Shown here one piece after another: positions 1 through 13,011 of a DNA stretch of 64,000 nucleotides. Each line of letters starts with the position of its first letter. Positions within the stretch are counted from its first letter, which is position 1. The notes under the pieces are model-generated. The model was not told the origin of the DNA and did not search any database. It saw only the letters and a list, made by a program, of their open reading frames with translations. The DNA is taken from assembly GCA_033961575.1 (NCBI GenBank), contig CM066728.1:104980852-105044851 (forward strand), in the 5' to 3' direction. The stretch comes from Aselliscus stoliczkanus (lineage: Eukaryota; Chordata; Mammalia; Chiroptera; Hipposideridae). A program made the translations under genes and the position numbers.

Positions 1-1165
1 AACAATATGAGACTTGGAGACTGAGAGAAATCCCTTCTTTGGTTCCACATATAATAGAGTAAAGCATGAATAGGGGGACATATGTCCTCTTGGAATGCCT
101 GTTGGGGAATATTGGAGTGTCATGGGATATTGCAAAACATTTTGAAATGCCAAAAAAAAAAAAAAGAAAAAAGAAAGCATTCACTGTTTGGAATAGGAAA
201 TCCCTTATGTTATCTCTACCTTTCATAGTTTTGAGCTATTTAACATCTGTCTAAATTATATAAAACTGATAATAATACAAATGGTTCTTGTCCTTAGATA
301 TGTAAATCAGTTGTGTTCAGTAGAATGTAGTGGGTTTTCCATATTGCCCTATGGATAGACTCATTTTTGCCTCTATCTATAAGTTCATTTCAGCTTTTCT
401 TGTTTCCCTGTATATATGTTATACTTTGGAGTCTCCTTTGAACCAGTTGAAATGTTTATGGTTGGCTCATTAATTAAATATAAACTTCTGACAATGTTCA
501 TTTTACATTGTCATGAGAGTCACAATTATGACCTCTTTCACAAATAGCCTTTCATCACTTTTGAAGGTCATTCACTGAGATGTGCCATGGACTCATCTGA
601 CAGAGCCAGGTGAGCTGTGGTGCCAGAACATTGTACCCATGGGCAGCGTAAGCCCAGGAACATCTTTCCTTGGCTTGCAGAAGTGAACGTGAGCAGCAAT
701 CGAATAATTTTGCTCAAACTCTATTTCTTTAGACTTTGGATTTTGTTTTAATTATCGGTTAGTTTATAGATGGAAAGTTATTCCCAATTGGTGGCAGCTG
801 TGGTTGGAAACTTGGCTTTATAGTCTGAACATTTGGTGATCTCTATAAATGGATTAATGGATTACAGAGATCTGTTTTTGGTGGAGTGAGAGATGACAGA
901 GAATCTGGATTGTTAATCATTTATCATTATGTCTGGTTTGAGCTCAGTTCAATTAAGAATTTTATGATCACAGAGCAGAATACAGCTCACTGAGATACAA
1001 TGGAAAAGAAATATCTCTTGTCATTTTATACTTGTTTGATAGTTGGAAACAAGTATTAGTATTCATTTCTAGGGGAACTACCCCTATTCTTCAGTTTCTG
1101 TCTATGTGTAAGTGGAGACGTCTTCTGTCCTTGGTCCTAAGCTGAGGGTGGGAATGTGACTTACA
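1..1165. other. Non-coding stretch, no assigned feature
   Basis: AT-rich sequence with no recognisable exon, repeat family or RNA gene. The only local peculiarity is an A-rich run around 151-175. The short reading frame across 66-254 is lysine-rich only because it reads through this run, so I do not treat it as a gene. Confidence 0.6.
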
Positions 1166-1169
1166 CACA

Positions 1170-1460
1170 ATCAACAACAACCCAACAACAACAACACTGA
1201 AAATCATCCTATCCCCAGTGATTGGTTCAGGGATGACCATGTGACCCAACTAGAGCCAATAAGAGCAGAGAGACTCTTGTAGGGACTTTTGTGAGGGAGA
1301 CACTGCATTTTCAGCTGTACTTGAACCTGGGAATGTCTTGCTTTGAACTTGCTGGAAGGCTTGTTTTCACCACAGGATGCCTGAGACTGAAGAAGCACCA
1401 AAGAATAGAGCTAAGAAATTGAGGGAAACTGAATCCAGAGGTCCTCTCTAGAGAATGTGC
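1170..1460 (+). repeat. Possible ancient eutherian interspersed repeat
   Basis: The segment from about 1212 (CCAGTGATTGGTTCAGGGAT and following) resembles an old mammalian medium-reiterated repeat that I recognise by its wording, but I cannot name the family securely. No ends or target duplications are visible. A RepeatMasker run would settle it. Confidence 0.3.
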
Positions 1461-2142
1461 TCCTATGAAATTTAATGAGGTCACGGATTGGACAGAGATA
1501 ATTATTTGAGTAAAATTTTCTTCTCAAGAAAGATTGGAAGAGCATTTTCGTTTGGCAATGAAATACACATCCCCAAAGATGGTGGCAATGCGTGGAGATT
1601 CCTAGGACCGTTGGTGCAAACTGGTGGTCCTGGGAGGCATGGGAGCAAGATGCTTTGGCCGTAGTTATTGAATTTGGGATTACAGATGTTTCATGGGGAT
1701 GTCAGTCTCTCTGTCATCTTTCTGTCGAGAAAATTCACACCCTTAGAGGCTGCAGAAATCTAAGGACCTGCAGCCCAAGCATGAAGTCAATAGATAAGTC
1801 CCACTTTCTTCTCTACCATTGGCCCAAGGTGCTTCTGGTTCTCTCAACTTTCAGCATCTTTACTTCACATAAAGGTGTCTCTGCTTTCCCCTGAGCCTGG
1901 GCCCTGCACAGAGGCTGATTGATGTTATGTGTGGAAGGGAATTTCTGGACCTGTGCCTTTCCTCTGGGGTAAAAGCCAGTGAAACCAACTCTGGACCCTA
2001 GTTCTAATTGTTCTTTAGATGAACTAAACCCCCCTCAGCAGGAACTAGTGCCTTTAGATTCAGATTTGTAAGAAGGGAACTTATGAGTCAGTGGTTTACC
2101 CTCCTAGGATTTAAAAAATATTTTTCAAAAATCCTATTCTTA

Positions 2143-2228
2143 AGGGCTGGCCGAATGGCGCGGTGGTTAAGCGCTGGCTTGGTCCCACATATGAGGGCCA
2201 GTGACACTGCCCTCAAAAAAAAAAAAAA
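2143..2228 (+). mobile_element. tRNA-derived SINE, internally deleted, with target duplication
   Basis: The element starts with GGGCTGGCCGAATGGCGCGG, which contains an A-box-like TGGCGCGGTGG, and ends in GAGGGCCAGTGACACTGCCC followed by a pure A tail at about 2215-2228. The direct repeat ATCCTATTCTTA flanks it at 2131-2142 and 2229-2240, a clear L1-style target duplication. Compared with the copies near 20.6, 59.5 and 60.8 kb, it lacks about 25-30 bases between GGCTT and GGTCCCACAT, including most of the B-box. The pure tail and intact duplication suggest a fairly recent insertion. Confidence 0.9.
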
Positions 2229-2240
2229 ATCCTATTCTTA

Positions 2241-5200
2241 GTTTTCCATTCAACATTAACCAATTTACGAAATTAACTTGACAAGGAATTCCACTTTAAT
2301 CACATAACTGCTGCTTGAGTATTTCTGGTCTTTCTAGCCACCTTAGCTCCCTACAATGGCCAGGAAACTCACTGACCAATGTCCTCACGTCCATTATTGA
2401 ATTCTTGTCTTCTGTAACTCAAATTTCATCCATTTAGCTTCCTGGGAAGGCCCTTGTGTACGGGCACATCATTTTGAGTAAAAAGCAATGGCTTCTGGAT
2501 AAATTATTTCTAAGAAAAACTGCTTGCCAAGAAATAGTGGGATTCTTTTTCTGTGGCCTTACCTAAAATTTTGCTTTCAAAATTGTCATTTTTTTTCCCT
2601 CAGCCTTAGAACTGTGGGAAAATGCTTACATTTAATAGTCCAATACTTCCACTTTAATTCAAACACTACTATTTCAGAAGAAAAAATTTATATCATAATT
2701 CATTAGCCTTTAAATCCTTCCCTACTATGCATGTGTTATAACAACCTGAGTGACTCCATGTCATCGCATGAAAGGCACAAGTTAAGGATAACCATTAGCA
2801 GAAAATATTTTTCATGGCTCTGTCTATCTACTTTAATGACTTTCTCTCCACACTGAATGCCCTAGTTAGTTGACTTATTTATCTCACTCATTTTTAAGGT
2901 CTGGAGATAATGTGGGCACCCATTATCTTTTAAAGACTTAAGAGGAATTAAGGGCAGAAAATTAGTCTGACTTTGTTTAATGACCACAGTGTAAGTATGG
3001 TTTCGAATGGCACTTTATTTCTACGCTTTCCTACAGAGTTTTCATAGGGTGCATGAGATCTAGCTGACCTCTCTGTATTAACACAGAGATTCCCCAGTGA
3101 CTACACATGTGTATGTATATAAGCTGGGAGCCTAACGTAAGTGCAAAATATTCATGCTATGTTCTCACTCATCCTCACACAGCCATGTTCCGAGGGACCT
3201 GAGGGATTTTTATATTCTAGAAAATACTACGATTTCTCAAGTTCTCTTCTCTCCTTGAGAGATGTGCCCTGCAGTTCCCAATATTTCAACCAGAGACATA
3301 CTTGTCAGAAGAAAGTTGCTCAGATATCATCTCTACTGTTCCTCGGAAGAAAATAGTGGATAAGCCCATGTGAATAATGAGACATGCTTCTCCCTCGAGT
3401 CACTAGCAGAATACACTTCTTTTTCTCCAGCTCCATCGGTTCTATGGAACAGAACATTTGATGTAAAGTTTCTTCAGCTATGCACTCTCATATTCAAGCC
3501 TGAGGCTATAGCAATTTTGACTGCTACAATCCAGCTGCTTTTCTGTCTGCGCTCACTAATAACTCTATTATAATATTTATAATACTGTCTATTAAACTGA
3601 GAGTTTCTGTTCCCCACAGACACTATCAAATTATCCTCCATCTTTAGTTCATGTTCATGGCTCAGCTCTTGCCTGAGAGTGGGCAAACCTGTTGACAAAG
3701 AGCTACTGAAGTGGTTTCCCAACATTATGCCCACTGTCACTCAAAAAGAGTGTCCCATCTGCCTTGGCTTGGCTGAAAGCCACCAGAGGCACAGCTGGAG
3801 TCCTACTTACCACATCAGCCAGGTAGGGCTTGGGGAAGCTCGTGGACTGGAGTGCTTGCATTTTTCGTTGTTGTTGGTTGGTTTGGACGCTGAATTTATT
3901 TTTGTCAGTGGGGCAGGTGAAATTATGATCACAGTGTTTGCAAGGCACCATTTTCTGAGATTAATTTGAAAATATTGGAAACACTAAATTGTGTTTCAGA
4001 GACACATTGGGTGACGTTGACAGTAGGATGACAGGAATGAAATGTGTTCAAGTTGGGTCAATATGAGAGATGGGTCCTTGAGACTTGTTTTTGCCAAGGA
4101 AATTGCTCTAAGCATTTCAAAAATTGAAATGGAGGTGCCATACTAAAGACGCAGTGGCTATTGTGGAGGCCTCTTAGGGTCATATTAGAGTGAAGATGAA
4201 AGTGAGTTGGTAAGGATTCCTGAGAACTCAGAAAGCTGATGTCCTGTCTCCAATCTTGGTTTAGAGAGTTTTCCAGAAAAAACAGTGATTGGATAGTCCT
4301 TTGTACTGGAAAGGTATGAAAAGTATTTTTGATCATGGAAGCAACAGAGTAAGTCTAGGAAACCAATTAAGGCAAAATGGCAGATCACAGAGGCCGGGCA
4401 CATAGGCATACACTAAACATCATCAATAATAAAGTAAAAAATAGCCTCTATTACGGGTCATAAACTACATTGGTATATTATATCATTTAACTCATATCCC
4501 AGGGGGAAAGAAACAAAAAACTTTATCTTTTAAAGTATGTTTGTGTGGTATTTTATGATCCTAAAAAGGAAACAGGAGTTGCATATCAGGAAGAAAGTTC
4601 TAAAGTGTTTAAAATGAAACCACAGTGAAAGTCAGGTCACACAGAGGTGTTGCTTTCTCCCAATTAAGCCAGGAAAATAAGCATGGTAGTATGTCTTTTC
4701 AGATGTTATAGCTGAGCTCCAGTTGGGTAACACATAAAAAATGATAAAGCAACTGATGAAAATTACTGGATGAAAATGGTTAGAACTATATAATCAGGTT
4801 GAAGGAAATTATATCCCATGGTGAAGGCCAGAATATGGGAAATAGATTCACACAAAATGAAGTTGCTCAAGAAGTTTGAAGAATAGCATAATCACTCGTT
4901 CCATTTATATACATATAACATGTATTACTCTGCAGGATAAAAAATGCATGTGTAAAAAGGCCTTTGAGTGATTGTTTATTGAATATATAATGAAACAATT
5001 CTAGGTGATAAAAAGAGCTTAATTAGAAGTATTTTTCTTTTTTAGAGGGTGATTAAAATTGTGGTATACCTTACAATAAACAGTGTTTTCAATTTTCTGA
5101 AAAATACATTTTAGTTGGTTTACCTGTTTGTCTGTTTCAGCATAGAACTGGTCCTAAATATTTTTGGCAAAATTAGTTGCCAAAAGGCAGAAAAGATGGG

Positions 5201-6440
5201 AAGAAAATGAAGAAAAACAGTGAGGCATTAGAAGGGAATTACAGAAACATTCTGCTAAGTGCTCTCTCCTCACTTCAGATAAATGGCTTTTACTCCCAAC
5301 CTGTTGACTCAATATATAGAGAAATATTACATCCAAAATTGTATTTTTTATTAGTAACAGCTGATAACAAGTAGTAAATGAAAAATCATATCTAGGGAGT
5401 GTATTTCATAAGAGGCAAGCAAACTAAAAGTATTACAATGGACGAGTTTTAAAAAGTACATGAGTCAGCATTTGATATATAAGTGGCAACTAATCATTGT
5501 AATACTGACTCATGGTAAATGAATATTTATATTCTTATTAAGGAAAATATGACACTGTTGAATATATTTCGGAAATATTACCTTCAAAAAATGATTATTT
5601 TTATGATGATACTAAAAAAGGGTAAATCTCAGGTTTTCTGAAACCTCCAGACACTTTTTTTCCATTGGTGACAAGTAAATTAGTCTTTAATTTATTAAAA
5701 CTTTTAAATAAAAAAATGTAAATCCTTCTTTGTTTTAAACTGATACTCAGTTTAGTTTGTTGGACAAAATCATACTCAAAAGAGAGTATCAGCAGTAGGA
5801 AAAATTGCTGTAGTTGTGATGAAAGATGTAGAAAGATGTTCAATTTGACAGTCTGAAAGGAACATAATAAGTCAGACAGACTAACCAAGGATGAAATTAA
5901 TAACAAAGTCAGGCAATTTCAATGCCAACTGCCAAGGTCTATACCAATTATAGTACCATTATCACTTTTCAGACACCTGAATGTCTACATGAGAGAACAG
6001 ACAGTGACGCAGCCCAGGTCCCTTTCAAACGACAAAATTACCTACTGCCGCTTTAATATACTTGTATGGAAATAATGTTTCTGCTCACTCTCATAATAAT
6101 TGAACGGCAGCCTAAGCTTCTCTTTCCACTTTATTTCATGCTGTTTTAAGAAAATGCAATCTAATAATTCTTATGGATTTCTTTTTTACAAGATAGGGGT
6201 GTATCTTGGCTTTGTTTTTAAGGAGACAGTTTTCATCTGTGTAGGTAGACGTTCCTTCCTCCTTGGATTTTAGTTATATAAATCTATAGAAAACCAAACT
6301 TGGATTCACTATGTGCTTTCCAGAGCTAGATTGAACAGAGTAAACATGTGCGTGGTTTTTCAGAGTTGTCTTAAAGTGCAGTGAGTGGAGAGTCAAGTGT
6401 CCCTCATTTGACAGACATGGTTGGGAGGACTGACGTGAGG
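2241..6440. other. Non-coding stretch, no assigned feature
   Basis: No gene, RNA gene or confidently named repeat is visible in this 4.2-kb AT-rich stretch. Short reading frames occur at the density expected by chance and overlap on both strands without domain signatures. The one structure noted is a pair of interlocked inverted repeats at 5429-5514, listed separately. Confidence 0.5.
5429..5514. repeat. Two interlocked short inverted repeats
   Basis: AGTATTACAATG at 5429-5440 is the exact reverse complement of CATTGTAATACT at 5495-5506. CATGAGTCAG at 5459-5468 is the exact reverse complement of CTGACTCATG at 5505-5514. The pairs interleave like a pseudoknot, and the second pair carries two AP-1-like TGAGTCA/TGACTCA motifs. 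No function can be claimed from this alone. Confidence 0.5.
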
Positions 6441-6469
6441 GTAATTTTACATGAAGTGGGGGGGTCTAC

Positions 6470-6860
6470 AGTTGTCTATTCACTTATTCATTCATTTGCT
6501 TATCACTCAGCAAGGCTTTATGAATACATGCTTACACCAAGCCATACTTCTTGCAGGGGATTTCAGGAAGGAGGATGAGAGGAATTTGAATAAATCACCT
6601 GCCCTTAAGGAATTTTTTATTAAGTTCAGAAATACCTGTCAAAAGTTAATTACAGTGCAATATTGTTATATTATATCCATTTGTTCCTTCAGCTTTTCAT
6701 TCCTTCACTTATTCATCCAGTCAATAAGCCATTTAACAGACAATTAAAGAATACTATTGTGTTTCAGGCACTGCAGTGGATGCAAAGCTTAACAAATCAC
6801 TATTCCTTCATTCAAAGAAGATACATTCTAGAGATACAATTTTCTAATAAATTTAATTAA
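6470..6860 (+). repeat. Possible old LINE2-like fragments
   Basis: Two stretches (about 6475-6630 and 6685-6840) contain the degenerate pattern of repeated ATTCATTC followed by a 'tttcaggcactg...gatgcaaag' type segment, typical of old LINE2-like 3' sequence in mammals. Divergence is high and borders are approximate. Confidence 0.3.
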
Positions 6861-9430
6861 GGGGATAAAAGAAGGTTGATTGAATTACTGCTCCCAAATA
6901 GTCACTCATCTTTCCAATAAAGGATTGTTCATTCTTGACTATTGTCATTTCATGTGCAGTGCCTTCTGTTAAAGCTGGATTGGTCCATGTGGCTTGTTTT
7001 GTCCAATGGCATGTGACTAGATGTGATGCGCACTGAACCCAAGAGACAACTTTAAAAGCTACTGCATATTTCTACCGGTTTTGTAGTCCTTTTTGTTCTT
7101 ACCAGGAAAAAGGAGAGTTCAAATAGGAGCTTGCCTTTCAGTCTGAGTCCCTGAATCAATGACAAAATACATGGGAAAGAGTTTAGCAGCCAAATCTCAG
7201 CTGCTTACGTAAAAGAGTTGAGAAATGAAGCTTCTGTAGCCATTGAGATCTTTTTTTGTTGTGGTTATTTTCACTGTAAGACTGACTTTACCATGCTACT
7301 TCACTTTACCTAACAAATGCTGAAAATTACTTACTGAAAATGTCCTCAGTGAGCTGGATTTTGTAATTTTTTTACCCAGTCAAAAATAGAAGATGGCTCT
7401 TATCATTTAAAACAACATGAGAAAATCCAAGGAACTACTGATGAGGGTGATATGTTGGGAGGAAAAGGTAGATTTTGGTGAAGTCTAACTGAAAGGAAGT
7501 ATTTCATGAGGAATTACCCTGAACAGAGAAACAAGTAAACAGGAGGTTAAAGAAGGGTTTTGAACAGAAGCAAATAATTGTGTACTTTTGAAAATCTTTT
7601 ATGGTGTCACTTACCTAATTGAGAAGTTCTAAGTTCAAATATTTTCTTTTCCATTTGTCAGTTTTGGGAACTTAACCTTTTGCCTTTTAAGTGTCTCAAT
7701 CTGAAAAAATGTGAGAATTCAGAGACACAATGTATGTGAACTCCTCCCCACCCCCCACCCCCAGAAACATAAGAGGTAATTTCTTAATTTTTCATACTAC
7801 TTGAAATTTTATTTTTCCCTGGAATCTGTAAGCTGGGCATCAGCAGGTAGGAGATGGACCCATAAACATATGTAAGAGCATAGTGGGAAAGAAAAAAACA
7901 TCCCTTACTGCTGGCTTAAGTGGTGTTGTGGTGATAGATGGGACCACTTGCATCAAAGCAGTGTGTATCATGGAAAAGAATTTGTTGAGTTGTCTTGGGA
8001 AAGTCTGAAGCTTTGCATGTGAACTGAAATTTCCAGATCTTGTTACAAATGCAGAAAATAGGGAACCATTCAAATATTTAAATAATTTCCCCAAACTGAA
8101 ACATTTTATTGGAGTCCTGATCCTGAAATGAAGGTGGATCTGAAATATACAATTATTGCCAATAGATTTATTAATGTACCTTTAGGGAGCACTAAATAAA
8201 AAAAAATACTGAGTTATTTGTGTGTGCGTATGAGACGACTGTGGTGTTTTATCCATGACTTTAGAATTTAAAACTATCTCAAATATAGAGGCCACATAGA
8301 GGCCCAATAATTTAGAAATTTACCCTCTGTGCTTTACGAAAATCTGTGCATGTCGCTCTTTTCAGCTCCTTTATTTCTAGCAAATGATAGTAGCCTCTTT
8401 TATGGCCACAGCCCATTTATCTTAGCAGGAAGCATTAGTAAAATACATCTGCGTAGCTTGAATGCTCATCTGATAAGTGCTTCTCAGTGGACTGAATGTT
8501 TTAACTTTTATAAATAGAGAGAACAATTTTTCCCTCTGGGTAAAATCTATTCCATAGATTAATACACATCCTTTCATCACTTAAATGGGCTGCAGTTAGA
8601 GATCCATGTTTATAATGCGGCTTTAGAGCCCTGATAGGTGGGTAATACATATTCGGTCCTTTCAAAAGCAACACAGTTGTATTATCCACACCATTGGCTT
8701 TAATGAGCTGGCTCCGAGCCATTGTCATCAATCCTGACATTTACATCCCCCCATGTTGTTCCAGAGCCTTGTGATGACATAATTGTTACTTGTATAATAA
8801 GTGCCAGTGTAAAGTACATTAGCCATGAAAAACCTAATTTATAACCTAAATGGCCAGTTTGACCATTAGCTGGAAAAAAAAAAATTAGATCTCACAGTTT
8901 CAAAATCAATACTACTTCAGGGCAGATAATATCTATGTTTAATATCTTACAACTGAGTGAAGATTACAAGGTTGATTGAAATGCCTCAAAAATTGGGATG
9001 AGGGCTGCGTAGCTGAGCAATATAGGATTTGTAACTTATTTCTTTAATATAGCAACAGTTTGTCAGGAGTGTCACAGAAATGTGGATTGGGCTTTATTAT
9101 TGTTTGCACACTGCTCAGCACAAATGAATAATTCTATCCAAGGCAGAGAGAACAGAAGAAATATTAACAGTTGTTGAACCTGACCGCTATTATATATCAA
9201 GGAACTGCATTGTCATTAGGGTTTCCGGAGAAAATACAAAAGAGCCAGTTAAATTTAAATTTCAAATAAATAACAAATGCTTTTGTAGCATACCTACGCC
9301 GCAAACATGGCAACCTTGGTGGTCATTGTATTGTTGGCCCCAGGGTGAGTGCTATACAAGTTGGGTGAGGATGGGGTGAAGATGTAATAATGTGTTAGGA
9401 TCTTGGGTCCCTCTTAATACTATAGTGTCA
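6861..9430. other. Non-coding stretch, no assigned feature
   Basis: AT-rich DNA with no recognisable exon, RNA gene or repeat that I can name. A short C run lies near 7746-7762. The frames at 7840-8094 and 8501-8740 on the minus strand show no domain or compositional sign of coding. Confidence 0.5.
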
Positions 9431-9434
9431 TTTA

Positions 9435-10006
9435 TGAGGTCTGACAATTAAGTTCGCGAACTTGTTGCAACGATGTTGCTAACCTTTTTTGATATCAGAG
9501 GAATTATTCACTATAAATTTGTACCAACTTGGCAAACAGTTAACCAAGTTTACTATTTGGAAGTGCTGAAAAGGCTGTGTGAAAAAGTTAGACGAACTGA
9601 ACTTTTCACCAATAATTCATGGTTCTTGCATCACGACAATGCACCAGCTCACAGGGCACTGTCTGTGAGGGAGTTTTTAGCCAGTAAACAAATAACTGTA
9701 TTGGAGCACTCTCCCTACTCTCCTGCTCTGGCCCCCAATGACTTCTTTCTTTACCCAAAGACAAAGAAAATATTGAAAGGGAAGACATTTTGATAACATT
9801 CAGGACATCAAGGGTAACACTACAGCAGCTCTGATGGCCATTCCAAAAAAAGAGTTCCAAAATTTCTTTGAAGGGTGGGCTAGGCACTGGCATCAGTACA
9901 TAGTGTCCCAAGGGGAGTACTTCAAAGGTGACCATAGTGATATTCAGCAATGAGGTATGTAGTACTTTTTCTAGGATGAGTTCGCAAACTTAATTGTCCG
10001 ACCTCG
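9435..10006 (+). mobile_element. Internally deleted mariner transposon with TIRs and TA duplication
   Basis: The termini are inverted repeats. The left end reads TGAGGTCTGACAATTAAGTT and the right end, reverse-complemented, reads CGAGGTCGGACAATTAAGTT. Each is flanked by TA (9433-9434 and 10007-10008), the hallmark of Tc1/mariner insertion. The element is 572 bp, against about 1.3 kb for intact mariners. The missing part is the 5' transposase region, lost just inside the left TIR. The differing TIR bases fit CpG decay. Confidence 0.92.
9473..9953 (+). pseudogene. Mariner transposase, C-terminal half, truncated and frameshifted
   Basis: This is the C-terminal part of a mariner DD34D transposase, which in the intact family cuts and pastes the element at TA sites. 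From an in-frame ATG at 9473 the frame shows HHDNAPAH, with the second catalytic Asp at codon 9635, and LAPND, with the third Asp at codon 9740. These are 35 codons apart, so 34 residues intervene, as the family requires. The helix-turn-helix region and first catalytic Asp are absent because of the internal deletion. The frame ends at a TGA after 9790, but a one-base shift restores a family-like C-terminus (GEYFKGD near 9916-9936) ending at TGA 9951-9953. The frame is otherwise well preserved, so this is a relic of a fairly young family. It cannot make active enzyme. Confidence 0.92.
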
Positions 10007-10008
10007 TA

Positions 10009-11530
10009 TATGAAAATGCATTCCTAAGCATTCTATATGAATATCTGTTCAAGTACCCAGAAAAAATTGGGAGAATAAACTATACATTGCACTTAAGTCA
10101 CACTTTAAGTCAATGGATTTCTCAAGAACTTTCTAGAAAACAACCATGCCTCAAAATGCATAGTAAATTACAGAAAGCCTGAATGTGCTACTCTTTAAAT
10201 TTGTTCTGGAAATAGTTCAAACGAATTTTGAGCTTGGAATTCTTGCCACAGCATCACTTAAGGGAAGAATGTATTGTGTCAAAGCAGCTGGTAAATTTGG
10301 TCTATTTAGTCACTTAGTCAGTGAAAGAGTTTATCAACATAGTCATCTGCCAACCCAAGATTTGACCAAATGAATGGTAGGTTTTGTCAGAAGAGCTCAT
10401 CTGATGATTTTAGAGAACGTAATTCTTGATTTCATTCCAAGGCTCAATGTGGTGTAGCCTAGAACACTTGTGCTGAAGATCTTGTATGTGAAGAAACTAA
10501 TACCAAGGTCGTTCCAGCTGAAACTCTTGTTTAGGATGTGTTTTTATATGTCAGTTCATATGTGTTAGAAGAGCTAGCAGGAACTGAAGATAAGCGACAT
10601 GACAGTACAGTTGAAAAGACCCAAATTTCTAGTCTTTCATACTATGCTGTTTTGAAGTTTTACTTTTCATATGATATTGAATATCATAGACATGATATTG
10701 AATACCTGTGATATTAACATCTATATGATATTTAATATTGCCATTATTGCTAATAACTATACTCACTGAATTTTGCCTGTGGAAGCATATTGTACTCATG
10801 GCACTTGCAGCAAAGAATCTTTGCTTTAAGCCACTAAGGTTTAGAGATTTAAAAAATTTTTTTATTTATGTTTATTTTTTTACCCTCACCTAACATAGTC
10901 TGTTGTGGTGGATGTGCACATAGAATGCTACAGAGTATAGATGAAAGAAAACATATTAAGTGTTCAAGTCACCAGTGTGAATTCTTTACACTGGTCTAAT
11001 GAGCATTTATAGACCAGCAGTGGTGAATTAAAACAAAAACAAAAATAAAAACCTGAATGATCCAGAAGTTTAAAGAGTTTCTATTTTCAAGAGGGGACAC
11101 CCATATTAAGAAATCTGTACTTACAATATACCTAAATCTCATATAGTCTCATTTCCCTCCCAAATATAGGTTATGCCTTGATTCATGCTGTATATAACAT
11201 ACTGTTTTGTAATTACTATAATTACTAATTTTTAAATTTTAAGTCAAAGTCCTTGGTGACTTGTATTATTATATGAAAGAAAAGCAAAGAGCATTCAAGT
11301 ATGATGTCTGCCTGTTTTGTGCCTAATATTTACCATAGTAGATCTAATCATAATAAATCAGAATAAAATCACCAAAATCTTACAGGCAGGAAGTGGAAGA
11401 CCAAACTGTGCCTTTTGCAACATATCAACTTCTTTCTAATAAGACTTCAGTCGCCTAGAACCAACTCTTAAAACTATGGCCACAACAACCTGTGCATTTG
11501 TCAGCCTTTACGTTGCCATATTGTTTGTAT
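10009..11530. other. Non-coding stretch, no assigned feature
   Basis: No gene or named repeat is recognised. Around 10665-10740 there is a cluster of GATATTGAATA/TGATATT motifs in both orientations, a low-complexity AT block. Confidence 0.5.
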
Positions 11531-11544
11531 GTATCAGGCAGGAT

Positions 11545-11700
11545 AAGTAGATGAGATTTTGTAACAAACAAGTCCAGATTCCTAGTGACTTAAAACAGTA
11601 ATATTTATTTATTATTCATGCTGCATTCTGGGTTGACTGGGGGAATCACCTCTACTGTGTCCTCAGGCCAGGAGTCAGCTCTATCTGGAATTTCACGTGT
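11545..11700 (-). repeat. Possible MaLR/MLT1 LTR fragment
   Basis: The segment 'CTAGTGACTTAAAACAGTAA' followed by TATTTATTTATTATTCATGC resembles the antisense 5' part of MLT1-type LTRs. Only about 150 bp can be matched and no ends are visible. Confidence 0.3.
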
Positions 11701-13010
11701 TACTGATACAGAAGGAAAAAAAAAAAAGTACACATTAAAGCTCACACACCAGCTCTTAAATTTCCATCATCAGAAAGTACATGTCATAGGTGTGTCACTT
11801 GTCACATTTCAATGGCCTATATAAACCATGTGGACATACCTAGCTTCATATTATTTGGGAATTGTAATCTTTCCATGTACCTGGAAAGAGAGAGAGTGTG
11901 AATATTTGTGTGAATCGCCCTGATAACTGTTGTAACATATTCAATTTTCCCATTTTTCTGCATAAAATATGTGGTTTGGTTTAGAAAAGGCTACTTCTTC
12001 TTTGTTCCTATGGTGTTTTATGTGAAGTTTTCCTTTCTTCTGATGTGTCAGCTTGGTACTGCAAGCTAAAAATAGAAAGCTGAAGTTGGATTAAGGTAAG
12101 TGCTTTTGCTTATTTCTACTGTTAAAGGAGTTTAAAAAAAATTCTACTCAGGTTAATTTTATAAAGCTGATATTCTGAAATAATTTATTGATTTAATTTG
12201 TAATATTGCTTCTCTGTCTCTGTTTCTCTGTCTCCATTTTTCCATTTTTTTCCATTCTTTAACACACTTAACTTTTTTTTATGTTTAGTTCTCTTACTCA
12301 TTTAATTTAGGCATGATATATCTTATTGACCTTCATATGAAATATCATGTCTCTAAACTTTTGATTGAATAGACAATAGAAAGTGAGGACAAGACACTTA
12401 AAACACTTGTTCAAAATCTCAATTCCACTTTGAAGAACACCCCTAGATTTCTCAAAAAACTCTCAATTTTGGCAATTGAACAAAGACCCAAAATTTGACC
12501 TTAAAATGCTGTCCTTGGCTTCACACTGAGAAATAGTACGGCAATTAAGTTGATTTTAACCAGTTCAGGCAAGATGCTTGGGCACTGTTTATAGGAACCA
12601 AGGGTAATGGATACTTGATTCTTTCTGGGTAAATTAGACTTATTTTCTGAAATAGTCCCTTTTCTTAATAAAAATGTCTCATCCATATCCTCTTATACCA
12701 TCTTTATCACTTCTATTCTGGGACAATTGCCTAATTTCCTCGGTTATAGACCCTTGGCTATGGGGAGTAGATCTTACATTCTGGTAGTTGATAAATGTTC
12801 TTGTACTTTAAAAGATTTCTGGGGCATAAAAACCACAAGAGCAAAAAGTAATGAACATATTCCTGTTTACATGTAATTTATTATTTACAAATATCATTCA
12901 TCACCACTGTAGCGTCAGTTAGTACGTTGAAACACATTTGTCAAATTAGACTTCTTAATTAAGATGCATATATTCTTAACATCATACAGAAAGAAACAAA
13001 AATGGTTTGC
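11701..13010. other. Non-coding stretch, no assigned feature
   Basis: AT-rich sequence without recognisable exon or repeat. A CT-rich patch (TCTCTGTCTCTGTTTCTCTG) lies at about 12211-12235. Confidence 0.5.
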
Positions 13011-13011
13011 A

